Below, in pieces: positions 1-5,075 of a stretch of 5,075 nucleotides of DNA (the first letter of the stretch is position 1; each line of letters opens with the position of its first letter). The position numbers and the translations under genes were made by a program. The notes under the pieces are model-generated. The model worked only from the letters and a program-made list of their open reading frames with translations. It searched no databases and had not been told where the DNA came from. Where the stretch lies: positions 1-5,075 of the forward strand of contig JAAZAI010000083.1 in NCBI GenBank assembly GCA_012514445.1, given 5' to 3'. Source of the stretch: Lentisphaerota bacterium (GTDB taxonomy: Bacteria; Verrucomicrobiota; Kiritimatiellia; RFP12; UBA3636).

Positions 1-279
1 CGTCCGTCCGCCCGGCTTGCGGGCACAGCCTGGCGCGAGGATCGCGCGGCGTTGCGAGCGGGCCGATGGGCGCGCACCCGGGTGGCGAAGCCAACCCGCG
101 CAAGACAAGCCCTTCGACAGGCCGATGTAGAGCCTGCGCTCACTGGCGTGCTTAGGACAAGCCCGCATCCGCACCAACTCGCGACACCCCAGAAACTGAC
201 CGGGTACAAGGCCCCCGACACTCACGCACTCAAGCACTCACGCACTCCCGCACTCACGCACTCATGAATCGTCTCTCCC
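1..279. other. Non-coding flank downstream of the glycosyltransferase gene
   Basis: I see no supportable gene in this stretch. The plus-strand frame open from about 52 to 267 translates to a low-complexity Arg/Ala/Thr/His-rich product with no recognisable domain and runs through a tandem repeat, so I treat it as spurious. The stretch holds an octamer tandem repeat (219-266, listed separately) and a 9-base direct repeat GACAAGCCC at 104-112 and 156-164. A short GC hairpin (10-14 with 20-24) lies at the left edge. No rho-independent terminator with a T-tract follows the glycosyltransferase stop, so where the minus-strand transcript ends is not visible. Confidence 0.6.
219..266. repeat. Octamer tandem repeat, six copies of CACTCACG
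   Basis: Six back-to-back 8-bp units fill the segment: CACTCACG, CACTCAAG, CACTCACG, CACTCCCG, CACTCACG, CACTCATG. Three are identical and the others differ at one position each, always in the sixth or seventh base. The array ends 13 bases short of the glycosyltransferase stop codon, so it lies just downstream of that gene. On the minus (transcribed) strand it reads as CGTGAGTG repeats. It is a simple microsatellite-like array; whether it varies in copy number or has any function cannot be told from one sequence. Confidence 0.9.
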
Positions 280-1449
280 CTACCCCTCCAGCGCCTGACG
301 GAGGCGCGCGCGGACGGCCTCGGGCGAATAGGTGCGCAGCGTATACGCGCGGCCCTGCGCCGCGAGCGCCGCGGCCTGGTCGCGGTGGTCGAGGTAGAAG
401 AGCAGCATCGCCTCGAACTCCGGGTAGTTGGCGAACCACAGCCCCCCGTTCGAGGATTCGCACTGCCAGCGCAGCACCTCGCCCTTGGCGTGCACGAGCG
501 CGGGCGTGCCCGCGAGCCATGCCTCGAGGATCACGATGCTGAGGCTCTCGTTGACCGAAGGATGGCAGAACGCCACGGCGCCGGCCATCGCCTCGCGCTT
601 CTCCTGCTCCGAGACGAAGCCCAGATCGTGGAAATGCGGCGCCAGCGTCGGCGGCACGGGCACGTCGCCCGAACCGGTCATCACGAGCTTCACGTCGCGC
701 CCCGTGCGCTGGCGGAAGCAGTCGAGGTAGTCGACGAGCAGCGGCGTGCCCTTGAGCGGCTCGCGCCGCCCGCTGTAGACCACGTAGTCGCCCGCGATGC
801 CCGTGCGCTTCGCGAAGGCGCCGGGATCCGCGGTGAACGGCTCGATGCCCATGGCGACGACGGCGTCCGTCCGCGGGTGCAGATCGAAGAGCCGATGCGC
901 CAGGCGCCGCTCGGGCTCCGTGTTGAAGAGGAAGCCGCGCACGCGCTGGAACATGTCGCGGATGCGCCCGACGCGCGCGAACGGCTCGTCGTGCAGGCAC
1001 GGCGCAAGCAGCGTCTTCTCCGGCAGAGCCCGCGCGACGGCCTCGACGAGGCCGAAGAGGTACGGCCCGGCGACGACGCGGTCGATCGCCTCCGCGTTCT
1101 GCTCAAGATGCGCGACGAGCCCGTCGGCGTTGACGCTGTTGCGCAGCCACGCCTCCTCTTCCTCGGGAGCGAGGGTCTGGCCGCGGCAGATGGCCTCCTG
1201 AAGCCGCTGGAACGTCTCGACGTCGCGCCCGGCGTTGACCGGGAACCGCCGGATGCGGATGCCGTCGCGCTGGAACGTCCCTTCCGGCAGCTCGTTCGCC
1301 CAGGTGAAGTGGTTCTTCGCGCAGGTGACGAGGAACTCGACCTCGTGGCCGAGTCGGGACGCCTCCACGGCGAGGCTGTGGAGCAGCGTCTCGGCGCCGC
1401 CGACGGTGCCGGGCTCGTGCAGCCGCGGACAGACGAACGCTAGTCGCAT
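280..1449 (-). CDS. GT4-type glycosyltransferase
   Basis: This is a 389-residue GT-B fold glycosyltransferase of the GT4/GT1 group, which transfers a sugar from a nucleotide-sugar donor, probably to a cell-surface polysaccharide or glycolipid at the cytoplasmic side of the membrane. The N-terminal Rossmann half begins MRLAFVCPRL and has the GGAE glycine motif at residues 17-20. The C-terminal half has the donor-binding YSGRREPLKG (225-234, with R228 and K233) and the EX7E signature, E301 and E309 in NESLSIVILE, followed by GTPALV and SNGGLWF (333-339). Length is normal for the family. The ATG at 1449 is chosen because AAGGAAG (1456-1462) sits 6 nt upstream and the homologous fold starts there. 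The frame is open for about 180 further codons upstream, but that part is an Arg-rich shadow of the preceding gene. It overlaps the coiled-coil gene by 10 nt, implying translational coupling. Donor and acceptor sugars are unknown; mannose is a guess from ManC in the window. Confidence 0.92.
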   Translation of the reverse strand: MRLAFVCPRLHEPGTVGGAETLLHSLAVEASRLGHEVEFLVTCAKNHFTWANELPEGTFQRDGIRIRRFPVNAGRDVETFQRLQEAICRGQTLAPEEEEAWLRNSVNADGLVAHLEQNAEAIDRVVAGPYLFGLVEAVARALPEKTLLAPCLHDEPFARVGRIRDMFQRVRGFLFNTEPERRLAHRLFDLHPRTDAVVAMGIEPFTADPGAFAKRTGIAGDYVVYSGRREPLKGTPLLVDYLDCFRQRTGRDVKLVMTGSGDVPVPPTLAPHFHDLGFVSEQEKREAMAGAVAFCHPSVNESLSIVILEAWLAGTPALVHAKGEVLRWQCESSNGGLWFANYPEFEAMLLFYLDHRDQAAALAAQGRAYTLRTYSPEAVRARLRQALEG

Positions 1450-1898
1450 TGGGCGCTTCCTTCGAGCTTCGCGATGCGCTCCCGGAGTCCGGCGATCTCG
1501 CGCCGATGGCGCGTCTCCATGATCTCGACGGCCGCGAGAAGCAGCGCGTTCGTCTGGTTCTGCTGCGACCAGAGGCGGAAGGTGTAGAACTTGAGGAGCT
1601 TCCAGATCGTCTTCTTGAGGCGCACGAGCGCCGGCGCGAAACGGCCGCGCTTCTCGATGATCTCGAAGTCGTTGATGTCCACCGCGACGATCTGGCGGAG
1701 GCAGAGGAGGTACTGCTCCATGAAGCTCGCGTCGTCCTTGAGCGTGAGCAGGTTGTTGCGTTCGGCGCGCGCCACGCGGGCCTCGTCGTAGGCGCCGGCG
1801 GCGCGCTTGCGCGCGACCTCCGCCTGGATCTGCGCAACGACCGCGCCGGCGTCGATGCCGTCGGCGCCGATGGAAATGGCCGGGTTCTCTGGATTCAT
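1440..1898 (-). CDS. Helical/coiled-coil protein linked to polysaccharide glycosyltransferase
   Basis: This 152-residue protein has no catalytic motif I recognise. The N-terminal part has an ID-containing stretch followed by AQIQAEVARKRAAGAY (about 22-37). The middle has a basic, aromatic segment, LVRLKKTIWKLLKFYTFRLW (91-110), then SQQNQTNALLLAAVEIM and a charged C-terminal coiled coil, HRREIAGLRERIAKLEGS (131-148). From memory, this order (an ID..I..KR..G.Y start, a K/R-rich 'LK+..+LL+.Y' patch, a QQN..N.AL helix, then a coiled coil) resembles the N-terminal or linker region of O-antigen/polysaccharide methyltransferases and multidomain glycosyltransferases. Here it stands alone. The basic-amphipathic patch could bind membrane and the coiled coil could pair with the enzyme; both are inference. 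Start ATG at 1898 has GAGAGGA (1905-1911) 6 nt upstream. It follows the hydrolase gene by 14 nt and overlaps the glycosyltransferase start by 10 nt. Function is not established. Confidence 0.82.
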   Translation of the reverse strand: MNPENPAISIGADGIDAGAVVAQIQAEVARKRAAGAYDEARVARAERNNLLTLKDDASFMEQYLLCLRQIVAVDINDFEIIEKRGRFAPALVRLKKTIWKLLKFYTFRLWSQQNQTNALLLAAVEIMETRHRREIAGLRERIAKLEGSAQCD

Positions 1899-1912
1899 CG
1901 TCGATCCTCTCG

Positions 1913-2557
1913 CTAGATGAAATGTTCCGCGCGGGCGCCCGCGATGAACGGGTTGGCGCGCCGCTCGTCGCCGATTCGCGTGGCCGGGCCATGGCCGGGC
2001 AGGACGCCGTAGCCGTCGTCCAGCCCCATCAGCTTCGCCAGCGATTCGCGGATGCGTTTCGAGCTGCCGCCGGGAAGGTCGGTCCGGCCGATCGAGCCTT
2101 GGAAGAGCGTGTCGCCGCTCACAAGCGTCTTCTCGGCGTCGAACGCGAAGCAGACGCAGCCCGGCGTGTGCCCCGGGGTCTGCACGACGCGGGCCTTCAG
2201 CGGCCCGGCCTCGATCACGCGTCCCTCGTGGAGGTCGGTGTCGAGCCCCTTCGGCGGCTTCAGGACCGCGACGTAGGGCGGGATGTCGTTGAGCGGCGTG
2301 AACGCCCAGCCCGCGTCGTCCTCGCTCAGAAAGACCGGCGCGGGATGGCGCTTCGCCAGCGCCGCGATGGCGGAGATGTGGTCCAGATGGCCGTGCGTGA
2401 GGAAGTAGCCGCAAGGCGTCAGCCCGCGTTTCGCCAGCGCCGCGACGATCGCCTCGGCGTCCGCTCCCGGATCGACGACGAACGTCTTGCCAGGATCGGC
2501 CCAGATCAGATAGCAGTTGGCGGCGAAGGCGCCGGTTTCAATCACATGGACGTTCAT
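1913..2557 (-). CDS. MBL-fold metallohydrolase, YcbL/glyoxalase II-like
   Basis: This 214-residue cytoplasmic metallo-beta-lactamase-fold hydrolase carries the full binuclear metal site: THGHLDH (H55, H57, D59, H60), H130 in TPGHTPG, D149 in SGDTLF and H189 in LPGHGP. The SGDTLFQGSIGRTDLPGG block and the ending LPGHGPATRIGDERRANPF are characteristic of the YcbL/GloB-like group. It lacks the roughly 40-residue C-terminal helical substrate-binding domain of classical GloB, and its length matches YcbL (about 215). Family members hydrolyse thioesters such as S-D-lactoylglutathione, usually with modest activity, so a detoxification role is likely but the substrate is not provable here. The ATG at 2557 has no Shine-Dalgarno, but a TATAAT lies just 6 bases upstream, suggesting its own leaderless transcript. 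The gene sits 51 nt after nadB and 14 nt before the coiled-coil gene. Confidence 0.93.
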   Translation of the reverse strand: MNVHVIETGAFAANCYLIWADPGKTFVVDPGADAEAIVAALAKRGLTPCGYFLTHGHLDHISAIAALAKRHPAPVFLSEDDAGWAFTPLNDIPPYVAVLKPPKGLDTDLHEGRVIEAGPLKARVVQTPGHTPGCVCFAFDAEKTLVSGDTLFQGSIGRTDLPGGSSKRIRESLAKLMGLDDGYGVLPGHGPATRIGDERRANPFIAGARAEHFI

Positions 2558-2563
2558 GCGGCC

Positions 2564-2569
2564 ATTATA
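2564..2569 (-). promoter_or_regulatory. Probable -10 box (TATAAT) before the MBL hydrolase gene
   Basis: Read on the minus strand, the nadB-hydrolase gap contains a perfect TATAAT, six bases (GGCCGC) before the hydrolase ATG. A start of transcription 6-7 bases past a -10 box would fall on or next to the A of the ATG, giving a leaderless or near-leaderless mRNA. This fits the absence of a Shine-Dalgarno for this gene when its neighbours have one. No good -35 hexamer is present at a 16-18 base spacing (at most 2 of 6 matches to TTGACA). The region just upstream, 2584-2600, is AT-rich compared with its surroundings. The promoter is an inference from sequence. Confidence 0.5.
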
Positions 2570-2608
2570 CAGGCGGGGACGCGAAAATGCATCTTGAAAA
2601 CACGGAGG

Positions 2609-4222
2609 CTACGCGTTGCTCGGAAAGACGTCCCGGGCGGGGTCGAACTTGAGAACCGTGTCCTCGGCCTTCGGCAGCGGTGCCGGATAGTCCAGCGTGT
2701 AGTGCAGGCCGCGGCTCTCCTTGCGATGCATCGCGGAGCGGATGATCAGATACGCGGCGTCCGCGATGTTGCGCAGCTCCAGCATGTCGGACGTGACGAG
2801 GTAGTCGAAGTAGTACTGGCGGATCTCGCGGCGGATGTTCATGATGCGCGTGAGCGCGCGCTCGAGCCGCTTGTCCGTGCGGACGATGCCGACGTAGTCC
2901 CACATGCAGGTGCGGACCTCCTCCCAGCAGTGGGACACGACGACCTGCTCGTCGCTCGGCACGGCGTCGCCGTACACCCACGCCGGGATGCGGATGGCCG
3001 AGACGTCCGCCGTCCGCGGATGCGCGGCGATCCAGTACGCGGCGTTGTGCGCGCACACGACGGCCTCGAGCAGCGAATTGCTCGCGAGGCGGTTGGCCCC
3101 GTGCAGGCCCGTGCTCGCCGTCTCCCCCACCGCCAGCAGGCCGGCGATGTTCGTCAGCCCCTCCACCGTCGTCTTGACGCCGCCGCAGCAGTAGTGCGCC
3201 GCCGGCACGATCGGGACGAGATCCGTCGCCATGTCGATCCCGAAGCTCTTGCACTTGGCGTAGATGTTCGGAAAGCGCTCCATCAGAAACTCGCGCCCTT
3301 TGTGCCGCATGTCCAAGTACATGCACGGCAGGCCGCGCGATTTCATCTCGTGGTCGATGGCCCGGGCCACGATGTCGCGCGGCGCCAGCGCCCCGCGCCG
3401 GTCGTAGCGCGACATGAACGGTCGGCCGTTGAGGTCCACGAGTTGCGCGCCTTCGCCGCGCACCGCCTCGCTGATGAGAAAACTCTTCGCCTCGGGATGG
3501 AACAGGCAGGTCGGATGGAACTGGATGAACTCCATGTTCCGGATCTCCGCGCCGGCGCGCCAGGCGATCGAAACGCCGGCGGCAGACGCCACGTCGGGGT
3601 TCGACGTGTAGCGGTACACCTTGCCCGCGCCGCCCGTGGCCAGGATCGTGTACGCCGCCCGCACCGCGAAGATCTCCCCCGTCTTGCAGTCCAGCATGTA
3701 GCAGCCCACGCAGGAAGGACGCCCGTCGCGCTGGCCCGTCACCAAGTCGATCGCATGCGTGTGCTCGAGGATCGTGACGGACTTCTTCTTCTCGACGTTC
3801 TTGAGCAGCACCTCCTGGACGTGGCGCCCGGTGATGTCCCCGGCGTGGAGGATGCGGCGCATCGAATGGCCGCCCTCGCGCCCCAGATCCGGCTCGCCGC
3901 TGGCGTCGCCGCGCTCCGTGAAGCGCATGCCGATCCGCCGCAGCTCGTCCATCCGGGCCGGCGCGTCGCTCACGATCCGGCGGACCACGTCCTCGTCGCA
4001 AAGCCCCGCCCCGGCCACGAGCGTGTCCGCCACGTGCATCTCGAACGTGTGGTCCTCCAGCGTCACGCACGCGATGCCGCCTTGCGCGTAGTTGGTGTTG
4101 GACTCCCACTTCTCGCGCTTCGTGACGACGAGCACCTTGCCGTGCGGCGCCAGTTCGCGCGCGGCGGAAAGCCCCGCCATGCCGCTGCCGATCACCAGAT
4201 AGTCCGTTTCAACGATTCGCAT
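2609..4222 (-). CDS. nadB: L-aspartate oxidase
   Basis: NadB oxidises L-aspartate to iminoaspartate with FAD, using oxygen or fumarate as acceptor. NadA then condenses the product with dihydroxyacetone phosphate to quinolinate in de novo NAD synthesis. The 537 residues match the E. coli enzyme (540) along the whole length. Counting from the ATG at 4222, visible landmarks are the FAD-binding GSGMAGL (12-18), NYAQGGIA (44-51), REGGHS (115-120, holding the substrate-site Glu), FIQFHPT (232-238), LAPRDIVARAIDHE (279-292, catalytic Arg), PAAHYCCGG (340-348), TGLHGANRLASNSLLE (371-386) and the C-terminal MWDYVGIVRT and RKESRGLHYTLDYP. An ATG two codons earlier (4228) is possible, but GGAGGA (4231-4236) is only 2 nt from it and 8 nt from 4222, so I prefer 4222. 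Its start overlaps the HNH gene by 14 nt, suggesting translational coupling. nadA and nadC are not in the window. Confidence 0.97.
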   Translation of the reverse strand: MRIVETDYLVIGSGMAGLSAARELAPHGKVLVVTKREKWESNTNYAQGGIACVTLEDHTFEMHVADTLVAGAGLCDEDVVRRIVSDAPARMDELRRIGMRFTERGDASGEPDLGREGGHSMRRILHAGDITGRHVQEVLLKNVEKKKSVTILEHTHAIDLVTGQRDGRPSCVGCYMLDCKTGEIFAVRAAYTILATGGAGKVYRYTSNPDVASAAGVSIAWRAGAEIRNMEFIQFHPTCLFHPEAKSFLISEAVRGEGAQLVDLNGRPFMSRYDRRGALAPRDIVARAIDHEMKSRGLPCMYLDMRHKGREFLMERFPNIYAKCKSFGIDMATDLVPIVPAAHYCCGGVKTTVEGLTNIAGLLAVGETASTGLHGANRLASNSLLEAVVCAHNAAYWIAAHPRTADVSAIRIPAWVYGDAVPSDEQVVVSHCWEEVRTCMWDYVGIVRTDKRLERALTRIMNIRREIRQYYFDYLVTSDMLELRNIADAAYLIIRSAMHRKESRGLHYTLDYPAPLPKAEDTVLKFDPARDVFPSNA

Positions 4223-4553
4223 CGCCATCGTCCTCCAAGCCGTCCGCCGGCGCCGCGGGATTCGCGGACTCCAGCTCCATCAGGATTTGCTCCGCCGGCG
4301 TCAGGCACTTCTTGCCCTTGTTGCACGCCGCGCAGCACGGCACCACGTTGCCCTTGACCGAACGCCCGCCGCGCGCCACCGGCACGACGTGGTCCATCGT
4401 CAACGCCTCCGGCGGGAACGTCCCGCCGCAGTAGTGGCAGCGTCCGCGCCCGAGCTGCGACTTCCACCACGGACTGCCCCGCAGCTCCCGCGCCTTCGCG
4501 CGCTCCCGCGCCACGTGCGCGGCGTCCTTGCGAATGTCCACCCAGCCGTCCAT
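4209..4553 (-). CDS. Small HNH endonuclease-family protein
   Basis: This 114-residue protein has a compact HNH (beta-beta-alpha metal) domain. It includes a zinc-knuckle pair C39-x-x-C42 (CHYC) and C74-x-x-C77 (CAAC), and the core TMDHVVPVARGG (52-63) with D54 and the general-base H55. N69 (KGNVV) follows, and N78 takes the last HNH position, so this is an H-N-N variant as often seen in the family. A charged helical N-terminus (ARERAKARELR, 15-25) and WWKSQLGRG precede it; the C-terminus is acidic and probably disordered. Such proteins cut or nick DNA, but stand-alone HNH genes in housekeeping operons have no settled role. The ATG at 4553 is chosen because GGGGAGG (4560-4566) lies 6 nt upstream; the frame extends 15 codons further into the gdt1 end without a better site. 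It follows gdt1 by 16 nt and overlaps nadB by 14 nt. No methyltransferase, toxin or phage gene is nearby. Confidence 0.9.
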   Translation of the reverse strand: MDGWVDIRKDAAHVARERAKARELRGSPWWKSQLGRGRCHYCGGTFPPEALTMDHVVPVARGGRSVKGNVVPCCAACNKGKKCLTPAEQILMELESANPAAPADGLEDDGDANR

Positions 4554-4569
4554 GGCGCGCCTCCCCGGT

Positions 4570-4860
4570 TCAGGCCTTGCCGGGCATGTTGAACGCATCC
4601 CGGAGGTAGATCACGCCGAACACGATGAAGACGAGGCCGGCCACGAGCTTGATCGTCTTCGGGGAGACGAGGCGCGTGATCTGGCAGCCGAAGAAGACGG
4701 CGATCGCCGAGGAACACGCCAGCGCCACCGAGGACGCGGCGAAGATGATCCACTTCTGCTTGGGCGACACCGATCCGAAAGCCAGGCACGCGAGCTGCGT
4801 CTTGTCCCCCAGCTCCGCGATGAAAATGGCCCAGAATGTCTTGAAAAATGTCGCCAGCAT
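4570..4860 (-). CDS. Half-size Gdt1/UPF0016 family membrane protein (putative Mn2+/Ca2+ transporter)
   Basis: This 96-residue inner-membrane protein has one copy of the Gdt1/TMEM165 (UPF0016) domain. The family signature E-x-G-D-(K/R)-(T/S) is present as ELGDKT at residues 16-21 inside the first hydrophobic helix (about 4-28). Two more hydrophobic segments follow at about 37-58 and 70-86, giving three helices. Full-length relatives (about 200 residues, six helices, two signatures) export Mn2+ or Ca2+ in exchange for protons. A single-domain protein must therefore homodimerise or pair with a second small subunit, and no second copy is seen here. The ATG at 4860 has AAGGAAGG (4869-4876) 8 nt upstream. 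Only 37 nt separate it from manC, so a Mn-sensing yybP-ykoY riboswitch does not fit directly upstream. The substrate is inferred from family only. Confidence 0.9.
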   Translation of the reverse strand: MLATFFKTFWAIFIAELGDKTQLACLAFGSVSPKQKWIIFAASSVALACSSAIAVFFGCQITRLVSPKTIKLVAGLVFIVFGVIYLRDAFNMPGKA

Positions 4861-4897
4861 GCCTTGCGCCTTCCTTGTTCCGAATCCGTCTGTCCGT

Positions 4898-5075
4898 CTA
4901 GATGTGTGTCTTGCCCCGCCGGTCCGCGACCTGGCGGACCAGCTCCTTGACGTTCTGCGCGCTGCCCTTCGAGCAGACCAGCGTGACGTCCTCCGTGTGG
5001 ACGACCACGAGGTCCTCCACGCCCATGACCGCCACGAGATGGCCCGGCACGTCGTTGACCACGGTGTTGCCCGCC
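4898..5075 (-). CDS. manC: Mannose-1-phosphate guanylyltransferase, C-terminal part (cut by window edge)
   Basis: The frame ending at the TAG at 4898-4900 reads 58 residues and runs off the right edge, so the catalytic N-terminal half is outside the window. Recognisable text is GNTVVNDVPGHLVAVMGVED followed by LVVVHTEDVTLVCSKGSAQN and VKELV. This matches the end of the nucleotidyltransferase/left-handed-helix region of GDP-mannose pyrophosphorylases, where a 'GVEDLVVV.T.D..LVC....+Q.VK.LV' block is highly characteristic. The enzyme makes GDP-mannose from mannose-1-phosphate and GTP for polysaccharide and glycolipid synthesis. The protein stops soon after this block, so it is the single-domain form without a C-terminal cupin phosphomannose isomerase domain. 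It lies 37 nt upstream of gdt1 on the same strand and is probably co-transcribed with it. Confidence 0.87.
   Translation of the reverse strand, partial: AGNTVVNDVPGHLVAVMGVEDLVVVHTEDVTLVCSKGSAQNVKELVRQVADRRGKTHI

Noticed and set aside
10..24. Hairpin GCCCG-GCTTG-CGGGC as a possible terminator
   Set aside because: The stem is only 5 bp and no T-tract follows on either strand. Such short GC hairpins are common by chance in GC-rich DNA.
52..267. A 71-codon plus-strand frame at the left edge
   Set aside because: It starts with TTG, has no Shine-Dalgarno that I can see and no domain, and its end is translated tandem repeat.
1450..1992. N-terminal extension of the glycosyltransferase by about 180 codons
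   Set aside because: The extension is Arg/Pro-rich low-complexity sequence in a shadow frame of the coiled-coil and hydrolase genes. The ATG at 1449 has a good Shine-Dalgarno and starts exactly at the GT-B fold.
2565..4109. A 514-codon minus-strand frame overlapping nadB in another frame
   Set aside because: The product is Arg/Gly-rich with no family features, while the nadB frame matches the enzyme end to end.
1922..4357. An 811-codon open frame on the plus strand, antisense to the hydrolase and nadB genes
   Set aside because: It is rich in Arg, Ala, His and Val with no domain, and lies fully opposite two well-identified genes. It is the expected by-product of high GC at third codon positions.
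4861..4897. A Mn riboswitch (yybP-ykoY) before the Gdt1 gene
   Set aside because: The 37-nt gap is far too short for the aptamer, and the sequence immediately upstream is the manC coding end.

Overview
The window is GC-rich bacterial chromosomal DNA. It carries seven genes, all on the minus strand, packed tightly in one direction. Read in the direction of transcription (from high to low coordinates) they are: the 3' end of a mannose-1-phosphate guanylyltransferase (ManC/GMP-type); a half-size Gdt1/UPF0016 membrane protein; a small HNH endonuclease-family protein; L-aspartate oxidase (NadB); a YcbL/glyoxalase II-like metallo-beta-lactamase-fold hydrolase; a 152-residue helical/coiled-coil protein; and a GT4-type glycosyltransferase. 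Almost every base from about 280 to the right edge is coding.

Spacing is typical of an operon. There are 37 nt between manC and gdt1, 16 nt between gdt1 and the HNH gene, a 14-nt overlap between HNH and nadB, 51 nt between nadB and the hydrolase, 14 nt between the hydrolase and the coiled-coil gene, and a 10-nt overlap between the coiled-coil gene and the glycosyltransferase. Good Shine-Dalgarno sequences (AAGGAAGG, GGGGAGG, GGAGGA, GAGAGGA, AAGGAAG) precede five genes. The exception is the hydrolase gene. It has no Shine-Dalgarno but has a perfect TATAAT six bases before its ATG, which suggests an internal promoter giving a leaderless or nearly leaderless mRNA.

Functionally the window mixes housekeeping metabolism (NAD synthesis from aspartate by NadB, thioester/aldehyde detoxification by the hydrolase, probable Mn2+/Ca2+ handling by Gdt1) with surface polysaccharide synthesis (GDP-mannose supply by ManC at one end, a glycosyltransferase and its coupled coiled-coil protein at the other). 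The last two genes may be the start of, or an outlier from, a polysaccharide locus. The left 279 bases hold no gene I can support, but do hold six copies of an 8-bp tandem repeat.

The organism is a GC-rich, probably Gram-negative bacterium that makes NAD de novo through aspartate oxidase. I cannot fix the phylum from sequence alone; the gene mix is compatible with Proteobacteria or the PVC group. I see no phage, transposon, CRISPR, tRNA or rRNA, and no convincing new defence or mobile system. The points most worth a second look are the stand-alone coiled-coil module fused by overlap to the glycosyltransferase, the leaderless promoter and the octamer repeat.
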